Assembly: GCA_036744635.1 (NCBI GenBank)
Contig: DAIOHQ010000281.1
Span: forward strand, 1 to 5,825
DNA from: DAIOHQ01 sp036744635
GTDB lineage: Bacteria; Planctomycetota; Phycisphaerae; Tepidisphaerales; Tepidisphaeraceae
Direction of reading: 5' to 3'
Length of the DNA stretch: 5,825 nt
The position numbers and the translations under genes were made by a program. Below, piece after piece: positions 5,794 to 5,825 of the stretch (positions are counted from its first letter, which is position 1; each line of letters starts with the position of its first letter). The notes beneath the pieces are model-generated. The model saw nothing but the letters and a program-made list of their open reading frames with translations, was not told the origin of the DNA and did no database searches.

Positions 5794-5825
5794 TGGTGGG
5801 GCAGACATTCTTGTCTGTCATGGCT
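5794..5825 (+). repeat. Intergenic hairpin repeat, copy 2 (runs to the window edge)
   Basis: This is the same 32-base unit 58 bases downstream of copy 1. It has GTGG (5796-5799), a two-base spacer and CAGACA (5802-5807), loop TTCT, TGTCTG (5812-5817). The three differences from copy 1 are all transitions, at the spacer, the loop and just after the stem. The repeat may continue past the end of the window. Confidence 0.85.

Noticed and set aside
5736..5825. CRISPR-like array
   Set aside because: There are only two units, each itself palindromic with an inter-unit gap of 26 bases, and no cas gene is nearby. The features fit an intergenic hairpin repeat better.

Overview
This window is GC-rich bacterial DNA with five plus-strand genes and one very small minus-strand gene. 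No marker gene fixes the host. The Gly/Arg-rich protein tail, several exported proteins of unclear family, and short palindromic intergenic repeats suggest a free-living, polysaccharide-using bacterium. A planctomycete of the Phycisphaerae type would fit best, but that is an inference from style and not from a phylogenetic marker.

Left part (1-710): the 3' end of a gene whose product ends in a long disordered RGG/Gly-rich tail, probably RNA-binding. A 96-base gap follows, filled by a nested palindromic element. Middle (711-3917): two tightly spaced co-directional genes. The first is a cytoplasmic-looking alpha/beta-hydrolase esterase with a complete catalytic triad. The second is a large secreted multidomain clan GH-A-like glycoside hydrolase with both catalytic glutamates visible. 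Only 21 bases separate them, so they probably form one transcription unit for breaking down an esterified glycan or glycoside.

Right part (3918-5825): a lipoprotein gene with its own strong ribosome binding site, then a bidirectional terminator-like hairpin. Next comes a convergent 39-codon lipoprotein gene on the minus strand. A divergent promoter region of about 180 bases leads to a secreted, coiled-coil-rich protein with a tyrosine-rich tail. The window ends in two near-identical 32-base repeats at a 58-base period.

The main unexplained signal is a family of small hairpins. Three of them (minus strand near 666-687; plus strand near 5738 and 5796) share a GTAG/GTGG head, a two-base spacer, a 6-bp stem and a TTCC/TTCT loop. 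Two stem positions differ between the copies in a compensatory way. This looks like a REP-like mobile repeat family. No CRISPR array, tRNA, rRNA or complete transposase gene is visible.
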